In this document: positions 24,601 through 35,184 of the stretch, in pieces
Layout: the number at the start of each line of letters is the position of its first letter
Numbering within the stretch: position 1 is the first letter of the stretch
From: Lingula anatina
Lineage: Eukaryota; Brachiopoda; Lingulata; Lingulida; Lingulidae
Reading direction: 5' to 3'
DNA: 64,000 nucleotides
Assembly: GCF_001039355.2 (NCBI RefSeq)
Contig: NW_019775496.1
Coordinates: forward strand, 117,678-181,677
Notes under the pieces: generated by a model
What the model was told of the DNA's origin: nothing
Database searches by the model: none
Seen by the model: the letters and a program-made list of their open reading frames with translations, nothing else
Program-made: the position numbers and the translations under genes

Positions 24601-27282
24601 TTTAGGTTGGTTTAGGTGGCCAAAGATTGCAACTTAAAAGATGATTTGATCAAGCCACCAATTTCGTTAATCTCAGCACGTACAACCTGTAAACAAAACA
24701 TAAAATTATAACCTTTTACGCGACGTTTTGTACAAAAGGAAGTTAATTGATATTAAAAACTGGTCAATGAGCGTATTCTGTGCTGCGCTCGGAAGTTTGA
24801 TATGTATATACACCTTAAAATGTAGTCGTGGTTCGTTTGCATTTCATTTGTTTGTTTTTAAGATAACTTTTATATTTGCAAGAATAATGGTTATATAATA
24901 ATCATTCTTATCTGTTTCGCACAGAAACGTAATGAAAGTAGATAAAGTGAAAGTAGATATATTGTAGGCTGGCAATACTGTTATTAACCTTGTGTCATCA
25001 CCAGTGTTCTTGAAATGTTTTTCATCCATCAAATTTGCAGTCACGGTCAATGTTTAAGGCCAATTTAATGGGCATTTAATAGGTTATGAAACTGTATAAA
25101 ATACGATCTCTTAAAGACAGCTGTTTGAAAAAATACTTTTGTGATGCTGTATTGGAATCTGTTCATTTCCATTTAAGATATGAAATTGTTTGCATAATAA
25201 TTTGCACATTATGTTTGGAGTAATTATGTTGCTGGACTAGAATTATTTTCATTTTCCTGTGGATTTTTTTTTAAATATAATTTCAAATTGGGCAAGAGGA
25301 AATCTTTTCCTGTGACATCTAAAGCCTGAAGTTAAATTACTGTTTATTTGATATGCCTATTGCTTTTCATGTTTTACAGTTTTCTTTTTACATCCTGCTT
25401 ATTTTTTAGTGTCGACAAGTGATCATAGATCAAGTATATTAAAAGTATTTTTTCTAATTGTACAAATAATTAGTTTACATGAAAATGGACTGAGGGATCT
25501 GCTATTTTATTATCTATTGTTTACATACACAATTGCCAAATACTGTTTTTCTTTTAAGTGTTGGTGTCAATATAAATATGTTAATGAAATTGTCTTGTTT
25601 GTGACCTTTTAAACCTTTGTTTCTTCACTAACTGTTTTATTCATTGATAAAGTTTAGATAGAGACTTTTAGTTTGTATTTCTTGTTTGATATCAAACCTA
25701 GATATATATTCTCAGCGCGGGACTCTTTTTATCACGGTATGGTTGGCATGGCAACCACTGGCAATGGTAACCATACGGAATTCATTGCGACTTAGGCAGT
25801 TAAGCTTATGATAAAAATGAGAACAATAAAAATAAATTATGGAACTTACGAAAGAGTAGTTTAATTCTCACTATGAATGTTAGTGCGAGTTGTTAAACGC
25901 AAGCGCGAGGGATAATTACGTCCCCCTTTTTCGTTGGTGTGAACATTATAATAATACCCGAAATCTAGTAATTATACCATTCCCCCACGTCTTTGTTTCA
26001 TGTTCACACGCTCTTGCTGACAAAATCTTCGATTGTTCAGCCACACCCACACGAATCCTACTCTCTGACCACAAAGTGTGCTAGTAGCCTGTCACAAAAT
26101 CATTGTTCCCCTGATACTTAACTTTGTATAAGCCCCTGATACCAGAAGGTATCAAATGCTTAGGTGTTCACCGGATTTTTTTTAATTTTTCGGCGACGGA
26201 GACCTTTTTTACATCAAGCGGTTCAGTTAAGTTCAGCAACTGTACCGGTACACTTTGAGACGTCCTAACATGTAAGGCCGCATTCTCAACAGCGAACTTA
26301 CTAGTCCCCGGATCTAATATGGTCGCCCCACTTGAATGCTTATTGCATTATCCTCGTGTGTGGGGGTCTATTCAGTGTCTTTTAGGCAAGCTTTTGAATG
26401 GGTCGCCATATTTGATCCGTGGACTAGTTAGTCCGTTGTTTTGAATGCGGCCTAATTTTGCCACATGTGGGCGTTGTGTTGTTAAGTTATTTGTCTTGTC
26501 GTGTCGAGCGCGTGGGTTGAGGCCAGACAGCCATTTACGTAATGACCAGTCTGTCAGCCCTGTCTCTCAAAGCGTAAGAACTCAGTCAGGTTGTGAAAAG
26601 GTCTTCAATCTGTGAATCTTGACTTGTTTGTTCTGAATTCCCACTATTTCCCGCTGCACGTAAACACTGATGACCCTTTTAAACAGACTCATCGTGCTGT
26701 TTGAAATAAGATTGTCGTATCATGATATTCGACATTTATGTGCATTCATAAGTCTACTCCAAATGCTTTAAGAATTTTGCATATCTTTGATAATTCTTCA
26801 CCTTTTAAGTAGGCCTACTCCTTTCGCTTTTAGTTTGATATTTTTTGATAAGTTTTCAACCGGCATTGAGTTGCATGATGGCAATGCCTTGTCGACGAGA
26901 GTGAACTATAGAAAATATCCAAAGTAGTAAAAAGCCTAGAATACATTGGTCTAGATTTCTGACTTTTCCTTGCATGGTCTATTACAGCGCCACCTATAGT
27001 TTAGCACCGTCCTCCCTGTTTGTGTTTTTCAGGCCCCCAATCATTAACGTTCCGGGCCTCCTTGCGGCAGTCCTTGTTATAGTACCGCTCCTGGTGACTG
27101 GAATCGTGATTCTGGTGTGCTACAAGAAAAAAGTCTTCTGCTTCAAAGGACGAAAATACCAGCCCCCGGGAGCACCCGTTGAGACGGTCCACAAGGAAAA
27201 AGAACCTCTCCCTGAGGACGACGATGATGAAGATGCGCACGCCAAGGCACATCTAAAACGGGAAGAAGACAGTACGGTGTGA
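16689..27282 (+). CDS. Shisa-family membrane protein, copy 1, two alternative 3' ends
   Basis: Exons 16689-16782, 19952-20081 and 20789-20878 join to either 23808-23955 (153 residues) or 27033-27282 (187 residues). Exon 1 gives a signal peptide with hydrophobic core SALLASLLLIVLSG. Exons 2-3 form the Shisa domain with eight cysteines, including the signature CCGTCYYRYCC spanning the exon 2-3 junction. Each last exon begins with the same phase and PP, then a transmembrane helix. Form a ends in a short basic tail (WRKRSGCFNRAKP). Form b has a 50-residue tail with an acidic patch and ends DSTV, a class I PDZ ligand. Known Shisa proteins act in the ER on Wnt/FGF receptors or at the surface as AMPA-receptor partners, and some end in a PDZ motif. 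Which role applies here is not known. Confidence 0.85.
16783..19951 (+). other. Shisa copy 1 intron 1
   Basis: It holds no further exon that I can support. A C homopolymer lies near 18395-18411. Homology to copy 2 starts at 18563, which corresponds to the base after the single N at 34885. Confidence 0.5.
19952..20081 (+). CDS. Shisa copy 1 exon 2
   Basis: A TTTTATTTTCAG acceptor leads into VSSQIQIKFDPQRDCYNYYN and ends CCGTCYYR before GTAGGC. It carries five of the eight domain cysteines. Confidence 0.85.
20098..20266. mobile_element. hAT-type MITE, family alpha
   Basis: The ends are CAGGGGCGGATCCAG and AAATCCGCCCCTG, with internal GACCGTCTTCC repeats. AGTTT flanks both sides. The element lies 16 bases inside the intron after exon 2. 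Confidence 0.8.
20338..20521. mobile_element. Fold-back MITE, family delta
   Basis: It opens GCGCATTCAGGACAGCGGACT and closes TGTCCTGAATGGGCT, with the mirrored GATCAAATATAGCCG / CGTCATATTTGATC arms. Confidence 0.7.
20789..20878 (+). CDS. Shisa copy 1 exon 3
   Basis: A TCATTCCAG acceptor is followed by YCCKEEYASSKVNQLLCTNN and a donor GTGAGT inside an ATG codon (phase 2). It completes the cysteine domain and the juxtamembrane stretch. Confidence 0.85.
21005..21231. mobile_element. Short interspersed element with 13-base inverted ends
   Basis: ACCTCCGCCAAGG at the left pairs with CCTTGGCGGAGGT at the right. The inside has GATCCGGATCACCACCAAAA and ACTTTTTGAGTTATG, followed by a CAGA-rich tract, resembling 3' ends of RTE-like LINEs and derived SINEs. 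The copy at 38425-38656 has a mutated right end. Confidence 0.55.
21577..21632. repeat. (CA)n-(CT)n microsatellite
   Basis: The order and lengths of CA and CT runs differ from copy 2 (38820-38892), where the CT run comes first. Confidence 0.9.
22187..22346. mobile_element. MITE, family beta (degenerate)
   Basis: It contains AAGCCAGCAATTTC, TGAAAAAGTGGAGC, CCTTCGTGTACCG, the TACCCAGAGTGGACC segment and CCTGGCTACGGATCTG. Better-preserved relatives start AGGCCCGTAGCCAGCAA and end CTGGCTACGGGCCT. Confidence 0.65.
23808..23955 (+). CDS. Shisa copy 1 alternative last exon a
   Basis: A TTTTCCCTTCCAG acceptor supplies the G that completes Met. It encodes PPGLVYLTYQQ, the helix AAIIATAVVGLAVIVTSIVL, then WRKRSGCFNRAKP and a stop. 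The tail has 13 residues and no PDZ motif. Confidence 0.8.
26274..26453. mobile_element. Fold-back MITE, family delta
   Basis: Terminal AAGGCCGCATTCTCAACAGCG pairs with GTTGTTTTGAATGCGGCCT. It lies between the two alternative last exons of Shisa copy 1. Confidence 0.75.
27033..27282 (+). CDS. Shisa copy 1 alternative last exon b
   Basis: A TGTGTTTTTCAG acceptor with the same phase as exon a leads to PPIINVPG, a helix LLAAVLVIVPLLVTGIVILV, the stop-transfer KKK, a Pro-rich turn, a DDDDED acidic run and the end EEDSTV. An AATAAA at 28957-28962 is conserved in copy 2 and could end its 3' UTR. Confidence 0.85.
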
Positions 27283-29063
27283 TCAAAAACTATTTTACTG
27301 CTTTAAGACTTTGTTTATATCAATCTGTTTCATATAGGATAACGCCATAGCAAACGGAATAGGATTTCCTCCTCGCGTTTTTTTTTCATTCAAGAAAAAA
27401 GGAACTCGAGTTACCCCAGGCTATAATTTTGTGGATTTCATGTAAAAACCTTAAAGAATTGAATAGTGTAGATTCATTCGATTAGACGGTTTAGGTTTAG
27501 GTTCGGAAATGCCACAGCACCGGCGACGATTGCCTCTTCTAGAGAACAGAGCCTACAAGTAGATCACGTAAATGAATGTTAACACGTAAATGAATGTTAA
27601 CGGCAGAAAGAAAAAACTTTCTCTTTGGTTTTCGTTCTTAGATACAACCCTATTCTGTCTTATGCAGTGAACAACTATGATATACATAACATTTCCTTAG
27701 CTTTATAGCTTTGGCTGATCTAGAATAGAGATGCAGTTGAAGAAGAATGCCTAATATCACTGCCATGTTTTTGAATACCCTTGAACGAACAATATGTAAT
27801 TTTCTAAGTGGGTGCTAGACTTTTCCTTGAGCACCGTTCGCCTTGCCACTGATATGAAACAAACGAATTAAAGAAAATAATGTCACACAAATATCATTTC
27901 TGGAGGAGAAATGATTGCAAAAACGTTTCTTTGGGGACATAATTAAGCTTGTGAAAAGGTTGTGATTGAAGGTTGTTGATACCAAAGCGGCGAAGTTTTG
28001 TCGTCCGAATGAAAAGTCAAGCGGCGGAATCAGGATGGGGAGAGGGGGGGTATAGACCACACCCCTTCCAAATCCGCCTTTGAATGGGACCAAAGTACAT
28101 AGTTTCAGTTGCACAATGTACAGGATTTATTTTGCATCTTTTGTTGACGCAGTGTATTTACAGGACTTGTATAATCACAGATGTTTATATCGTCACGTGC
28201 TTGCAGAGCAGTACACTAACTATGCATTCAATGTTCATGCCAGACATCCGATTACTAAATCATTTCAAAGTAGTTAAGTCCACTTTGATGTATACGATTT
28301 TTTCATCTTACAAAAACCACACAGTCACTTATTAAAAATTTATTATTTTAGGAATTTGTAATGGTTATGACATAACCAATTAAAACACTTCAGTTATGAA
28401 ATAATAGCAAAATTGAAAGCTTGGCGTCGCGTTAAGTAGATGATCCTCTCTAGATATTTTTTAAATATTTGCATTCCAAAATATTACTTTTGATACGTAT
28501 ATAATCCAAGAAGGCATGCTGTGTAAGATAATAGGGGCGCAGTTTTGTAGTCAGGGTAGAATTTGCTTTATACCCCACTTTTACAATCGGGACCAAGGGT
28601 AACAGATATTGAATACCTGTGAAAATACATAACATGTACTTGTATACTCGTCTAATTTTTATCACTCCACCGTACAGACGGAAGGGTTAACGTAGGCCTT
28701 TTTGTGTTCCAGGTGTTAAAAGATACTCGTTATGTGATTGTCATATTATACAATATATCTTTTAGACATTTTATACTGTGTAACACATTCGCCATACTGG
28801 ACGCATTTGTAGATGTTGAAACAAAGTTTGCCAGAGAAAAGAGTTGGTACACGTTTTAAATATTCCAATATTAAAAGAATTAGTATGATACAGATGATTG
28901 GTTGTTTTTTCTATGAGTGAAGTGTGATAATGTATATATTAGGAACGTATGACAAAAATAAACTATATGAAAAAAAGAAATGTGGTTGATATTTGCTTTC
29001 TAGTTTATTTCACATGAATAATTTGTAAGTAATTCTACACGTGCATGTTTGCGTGCGTCATTA

Positions 29064-29112
<49 letters not shown>

Positions 29113-30851
29113 CGTCCACGATACTGGGTAACAACATTGGATCATGTGCAACATAGCGTCGATCTTGGGTGCAAGCTTTCCGCTTAGAATATGCATCGTA
29201 TTTTGCTTAATATTCATGAATTTTGGAAAATGTAAGAAAGAGTAAACTTAACTTCATAGAGTTGGGAAAGTACGCTGCGATCCTGAATCGGCGGTTAAAC
29301 AGCGACGACATGAAATCGTCTCTTACGTGCACGCCCTCCGTGTATAATATGCATCGTAGTTTGCTACATGTTCTTAAAGTATGGAAAATATAACATAAAA
29401 CACAAAAAAATATCAGGAAAGAGTACGCAGAGTTCATGGATTTGGGAAAGCTCGCTGCGATCCTAAATTTATTAACATAATTTTTATCATAATCATTTAT
29501 TTGAATCATATCTTGATTTAAGAACATAGATGCGAAATCTATATTTTTTGCAAATCCAGTTACCATTGTCCTTTTAATATTCGAGTTTCTGTTTAAAAAT
29601 AAAACTCTTAGCAAAGAAAGTGACTTTAGTCTTTTATGTTATCTAAACCAAAATTTCTAAATGCAAATAGGCCCCTAATAAAGTCCGGCTTCATCGATTT
29701 TACAGAGATCAAAACTTAGATCTACCTTGTAGTGATTGCAGATTGGGGGTGAGGTGAGCAACAGGTATTAGTGCTATTACTGAATGGAAAAAGGAACGGA
29801 ATTAATTTTTTTAACGATACATGTATGTATATACTGTATGATTCTTATTCACACCTGCTTGCAAGTAAATTTTGAAAGTCATTTCACAGACGGAGCCTGT
29901 TGGTCCAAAATTACAGTTTAACTTTTGAATCATTACAATAACCTGAGAGTGACGGCTTACAATATACATATATACACTTGGTACTTTATAACTACTGCTT
30001 CAAACACCATTAAAGGTATCCCTGTACTCAGAGTCTCTCTATATACGGGCTTTTTCCCTCGGTGAAAAGTGAACGGGTCCCATATAATTAGTACAGATTA
30101 GGGTTGGTCGGTGTGATTGGGTTAGCATATGGGAGGAATGTCACCTGCACAAAGTACTAGTAATGGGGAACTAGCAATGGACTACGGTTCGTAGCGGACT
30201 GCCATTCCTGTCACACCGGTGTAACATGACAGAGTCCCCCATGGTAGAGAGCCCGCTTCCCAATCATTTGTACAGGTTAGCCTCGCCCTAGATTTGAACG
30301 CACTTAGGTCAGGCTAACCCTAACCATGATAACTAAATTGAGGGCGGATTTTCTGTTACGTCCACAGTTTCGTCACTTCCTGTCTCTGCTCGTATAGGCG
30401 GATTCCTATCTTCCTCAGAGATGTAAACATAATATTTCTTCATGAAATAGTCACAACTTAAACTCGTACATTCTATTCGGTTCCATTTTATGCGTAGACA
30501 ATTGCGTCGATCTAAACACCGCCATTTCCCCCTACGTGTTATATATCCCTGCATTAAAATAGGTTGCCTGTGTTTGGTTTTGTGGTGGTTACTCTCTTGC
30601 TTTCGGCGGCACGATATTTCTTTTTATAATTTCTTATTTATTAATTTTGTCATCTTAATTCATTTATTTTTCATCAAATCACTTTTACGGTTGATATACA
30701 CGATCCCAGTTAGAAACGTCCTACACATTTCATAATCCCCTGTTACAGAAACACCCCTATGTCCGATACAGTCTCAAATCATTATGTCTGCTTGATCAAT
30801 CGCAAAGCCTCAAACAAACAAAAATTAAAACAACCTCACGCAGCTTCCACG
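27283..30851. other. Region between Shisa copy 1 and SHFL A
   Basis: It holds the 3' UTR of Shisa form b up to about 28980, a zeta-like G-rich fragment at 28010-28086, an (AT)n tract at 29067-29110, and an interspersed repeat at 30060-30360. The 135-codon minus-strand open frame at 29207-29614 has no features and is broken in copy 2. SHFL A 3' UTR occupies the right edge. Confidence 0.5.
29067..29110. repeat. (AT)n microsatellite
   Basis: A pure TA run, longer in copy 2 (46373-46430). Confidence 0.95.
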
Positions 30852-31570
30852 TCACCCATTCCCGTCATCCCCTTGAGTTCCATCATGGCCGCGACCACCT
30901 CTGCGGCGGTCATAGAGCACCGCCCCTCCGCCATTTTCGTCATCACCTCCGTCATCACTTCCGTCGTCACTTCCGTCATCACTAGGGATGGGAGAAAGGC
31001 GGTCGTATGCGATGAAATCGTTGTCATTCATCAGATCGTCCTGTGACAAGAACGTGGCGACGGTAGAACCGGAACTGACGTGAACGTTACTGTTGTAGAC
31101 GACACGTGGCAGACCAAACCTTCGTCTGACCTGAGGGTGACAACACGGACCACCTTGGGGCAAAAAAAGGAGTTATTTTATTTTTATTGATTTTAAACAA
31201 TATGTAACGATACAATACAAAAGACTACTAACACAATTAGATATGGAATAGAAAAGGCAATGTCGCATTACACTTTTTATTCCATAGCGGAACACAGTGC
31301 TTCATGTAAGATAGTACAATACATTATGGCATTCAAAAGTCCCCCCCCCCCCCCCAACACACACACACACAGAGGACGTTATACTAATAGTCTAAACAGA
31401 GACATGGTTGATCTTGCTGTTAAATAATATGAACTAAAGAGATATAGTTACAAACGATACCAAATTGATAGTTTGGAAATCGTTTGGTCTTGGTTTGTCT
31501 GTTCAAATTATTATTATTATTTTATTTAAGGGGAAGTGTTTCCAACTTTCTGGGTCCGAAACACACACAA

Positions 31571-31620
<50 letters not shown>

Positions 31621-33944
31621 GGGGTTGATAAGCATTTTTAATTATAATTAGCACAAACGTGTTTTCGTGATCTAACCAAGAAAAAGAATAATTTGGTTCA
31701 ATGGGTCGTGAAAGATATTCCCACGGAGCAAAATCATAATATCTGCAATAACTTTGGGAAAAAATCATTTACCGAAATTAAATTGCACAATATGTGAACC
31801 CTGTATAGGTACACTACCTGCAATACAAATAAAGCAGCTGTGTTCGTTCCATCCTCTTCGTCCAGGTCCTCCGCGAATCGGCGGTAAAATAGACGTGGTC
31901 GTTACCATGGCACCGCAGTGGTAGCACGGGCTGGCAGTGCCCATCTGGGCCCACCCTCTGAAAATGTCCCAGTTTGACAACTTTGAATGTCGGCTGTGAT
32001 TATTATCATCGATATTTTCACTTTGATACCGACAGGCCCGTAGCCAGCAATTTCGAAAAGGGTTTAAAAAAAAAAAAAAAATGGACCTGTTACAATGAAA
32101 CCTTTGTGTACCTAGATCAAATATTACCCAGAATGGACCTTTCTTTCGAAGCCACCTCTCTCCCCCCCCCCCCCTCCCCGGCTACATACGTGGGTGGGAT
32201 ACATAAACGCATGTATAGATAAATAAATACAAAAGAATAAAGAGCATAAAGGAGCAGCATATGAGTGAAAGGTCGTTCGCTGCCTGCACATACTGTCGTA
32301 ATAACTGTGGATTGACCTGTCTCCCAGGAGATACGGTTTAGATTTCTGTCACGCCTATTGAAGCTGCTGGGGTAATTAATCATCGTTCAGCAGCTTCAGT
32401 AGTAGTGCCAGACATCTAAGCAGGTTATAATTAATTCCTTAACCTCGCTTTTGACAAAAGAAACTGTGCTATATCTTCCACTTTTTGATGTATAAATAAT
32501 TACTATTAATATGAAGGTTTGCAATTCGAACGCAATTAAGCGAAAAACCTCTCGGAAATCCTGCTAAATCGATTTAGGTATGGGACCCCAGTCTTAGACT
32601 GTTGGTGCAAAGTAGCTGACAGAGAGAGAGAGACAGAGGGAAAATTAAAGGCAGCCATACTCTGGAAAATGTTTCAGTTTTAAAGAATAAGACTCACCTA
32701 AAATCATGCCCACACTCATTGCAATGAAATTCTGCATAGCCCCACTCTCGATCTCTTGGTATAGCATCGAATTTTACTCTACAGCCATAACACTTTGAAA
32801 CCTACAAAATAATGTCATTTGAGAAATAATACAAGATCGATTCTGATGGGTTATAGTTAAAATCATTTTTTTTCTTTTTTTTTCATTGCTGTATCATTAC
32901 TTTATTCATAGGCTGAGTAACCATACCTAAATCTATCTTACAGGATCGATTCATTTCCTGCGGGTTCTCGCTTAAGTGCTTTCAGCCTAAGCGGCTTAGA
33001 TGTATGGCACGCCCACTGAAGCTGCTAAACGATAATAAATTACCCCCTAGCAGCCTTAGTAGGCGTGATGGGCATCTAAGCCGCTAAAGTTGATTGCAAT
33101 TTAGCGGGAATCCCCTTGGAGATAGATCGATCCACAATTAGTACGATAGGACCAGTCTCAAACATGTATTGTTTGAGGTTGTTGTTTTGTGAAATGACGT
33201 TAAATGCCGGAAAAGGAGATGTCGGAAATGAACCCTGGGCGTCAGGTACCGCTGCGACCTGTCTTGTACAATAGCGCCTCTTTACGCACGAAGAGAGACT
33301 AATATTTCTATCTGAGAGGACTGGCCACAAGCAAGCTAAGACTGGATTACCACAGATTTAGATCGATCCGTCTGGATCGACCTAACTCCCTGGGGGTTCA
33401 CGCTAAATTGCTGTCAGCTTCTGGGAGTCGAGCGCGCACAAAAGTTAATTACCCCCTTACAGCTTTTGGTAGGCTGGACAGACATTTAAGCCGGTCAAAC
33501 TGACAGCAATCTAGTGAGACTCCCCAGGGGGATAGATCGATCCAAATATCTGTGGGAATGGTCTCTAAGGCCCAGCATAACGAAAGGGGGCCGTTTAATC
33601 TCACTGGTATGAAACTTACTAGTTTTCTTGCAGGGACTCGTCTCCACCAGGATTTGTCACAGGCTTGACACGCGAATTGTCTTATCTCTACAGAGAGGCG
33701 TCCTTTTTTAGCCTCACTTGTCCGAGGAATAACTTCGATCTGCAAGTATTTAGATGTGTTTTGATAGTGTGCGTGTGTAGGGAGGGGGGAGCAGGGGTGA
33801 GAGAGAGAAAGACAGAGAGAGAGAATGTGCGGTTGTGAAAGGAAGGCAAGTGACGGAGAAAAGAGATGGATAGAGCTGATAAACAGGAAATATATATTTG
33901 TAAAGCATATAAGAAGGTCGCTTTCTCTCTCTCTCTCTCTCTCG

Positions 33945-33986
<42 letters not shown>

Positions 33987-34479
33987 CGCACATCAAATAA
34001 GAATAACATTAATTAATAACCGAAATAAATATCTTTTGCCAACTTAATCTGTGAAATACTATCCAGTTACCCAGCTTGCGGCCTCTTCTTGTATTTCCCG
34101 TCTCAAATCCTCAGGCGTTGCTAAAACAGAAAACCAAATATATGACTGAAACAGAAATATTTTGTTTATTAAAACTCAACGCATTTTCAAAACTAATTTG
34201 TTTATTTTACTTGGCCTGTGCTTTTGATCCGAGAGTTTGCTGCTTTTAAAAAATCAACAAAATGATAAACATTATGGACTTTTAGATAGATAAATTGATA
34301 ATAACAAAAAAAAAACATTATTATTGACTAGATATCATTCCGTTTACAAGCATTTGTCTCCACTCACTTTCGAATACATAAGAGGCCGCCTGTTTAATAT
34401 CGAAATCAAATTTCTGAACAAGATATCCAGCTTCGTTTTCAGTGAAACGTCCTCGAAAAAGTTCGCGGAATGCATTGAG
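30852..34479 (-). CDS. SHFL: Shiftless (SHFL) homologue, copy A
   Basis: Six minus-strand exons are visible: 34368-34479, 34071-34120, 33620-33739, 32698-32801, 31818-31957 and 30852-31153. All splice phases match, giving 275 residues without exon 1. SHFL in vertebrates binds RNAs undergoing -1 frameshifting with stalled ribosomes and restricts several RNA viruses. The match covers the whole protein: the [13 protein letters not shown] zinc region, CYGC and CNEC pairs in [17 protein letters not shown] with SPCYHCG, and [12 protein letters not shown]. The MADVEED start exon seen in copy B is absent, because the unit ends at the N at 34885. The tail after SPIPSDDG is an Asp/Gly/Ser repeat, the longest of the three copies. 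Relative to B, the segment [12 protein letters not shown] is changed. Confidence 0.88.
32033..32187. mobile_element. MITE, family beta, in SHFL A intron
   Basis: It starts CAGGCCCGTAGCCAGCAA, contains CCTTTGTGTACCTAGATC and TACCCAGAATGGACC, and ends CCGGCTAC. It is shared with copy B at 49313. Confidence 0.75.
32310..32600. mobile_element. Palindromic MITE gamma interrupted by a LINE tail
   Basis: The arms are the usual gamma arms, but 32435-32519 (CTCGCTTTTGACAAAAGAAA ... TGTATAAATAATTAC) interrupts the right arm. The insert matches the LINE 3' end at 62140-62225. Copy B shares it and copy C at 58845-59085 does not. Confidence 0.75.
32911..33160. mobile_element. Palindromic MITE, family gamma
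   Basis: Arms with TCTCGCTTAAGTGCTTTCAG / TTGATTGCAATTTAGCGG, TAAGCGGCTTAGATG / CATCTAAGCCGC and an ATAAATTACCCCC core. Counterparts are at 50180 and 59430. Confidence 0.75.
33338..33568. mobile_element. Palindromic MITE, family gamma
   Basis: It begins CAGATTTAGATCGATCCG and ends GATAGATCGATCCAAATATC. It is shared with copy B (50597) but copy C has no gamma element at this site; C carries a delta MITE slightly further left. Confidence 0.75.
33922..33983. repeat. (CT)n-(CA)n microsatellite
   Basis: It lies in the SHFL A intron. In copy B the CT part is longer and the CA part shorter (51177-51238). Confidence 0.95.
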
Positions 34480-34884
34480 CTGAAATCAAAACATGTATCA
34501 TACGTGAGCATGAAAAAGTCAATTTATTACACGAATTAAACAACATTATGTTTTTATATGTAGTACTTTAATTTGTGTGAGTAGTTTAACATCAAAATAA
34601 CGCACAGGACATCTTGTTTTATACCTGATTACATTTTCTTATAGGATATTGCAGGTGATGGACTTACATACCCTATCGGAACACGACAGAGAAAAAATGT
34701 GACAAAATCAGGCCTAACCAACTACCAGACTCGGCACCTAAGGATCCTGAATTAACCGGTATATCGGGCCACACTACCCGTTTTCAAGGTGTGTGTCAGA
34801 TCGTATTTCGGAGTATCATACCCAGAACAAATTTTGTAGGACGACTGCGAGCTCATCCACGCTCGACTGAACAACCTGAAAAAG

Positions 34885-34885
34885 N
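34885..34885. other. Single-N contig join between duplication units
   Basis: The N separates the end of unit 1 from sequence matching 18563 onward. Both SHFL A exon 1 and Shisa copy 2 exon 1 would be expected here and both are missing. Confidence 0.8.
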
Positions 34886-35184
34886 TAACTTTAATATTTT
34901 TGTCTTTTAAACGTCAGAACAGGATGAATTATAACTTACATGTTGATATGAACAAGAACGTAATAAGACAATAAACGTCCTTGATATGAAGAAGAGTCAC
35001 AGAGAGGCTATTTTCTCTGGATATCCACTCTACTACCTGTGCACATCTTTGCGTCGTGAATTCAGCGAGCATCTAAATCACAAAAACGACCACATTACCT
35101 GGCTGATCTCTGATAGATAGAGAGGAGTGGAGAATTAAATGGACATTTAATTGCATTTCACCTGTTTGCGTCCCAGTGCTGAAA

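Larger units (their letters stand above)
18563..34884. repeat. Large duplication unit 1 (Shisa + SHFL A)
   Basis: This block aligns with 34886 to about 51,900, with an offset near 17.4 kb after a 1.15-kb insertion in unit 2. The two differ by scattered substitutions, microsatellite length changes and a few insertions. They are either a recent tandem duplication or two haplotypes of one locus laid end to end. Confidence 0.85.

Noticed and set aside
29207-29614. 135-codon minus-strand frame
   Set aside because: The corresponding sequence in unit 2 is open for only 76 codons, it has low-complexity composition, and there are no domain features.
30836-31046. Met-Thr-Glu-Val repeat and Val-Ile-Thr-Ser repeat frames
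   Set aside because: They are alternative frames of the acidic tail repeat in SHFL A exon 7.
31587-31617. Possible CRISPR-like or satellite arrays in repeated tracts
   Set aside because: These are simple microsatellites in an animal genome, with no spacers.
33449-34009. 186-codon minus-strand frame with Cys-Val and Arg-Glu runs
   Set aside because: It is SHFL A exon 4 read through into a CT/CA microsatellite and a MITE. Only 33620-33739 is coding.
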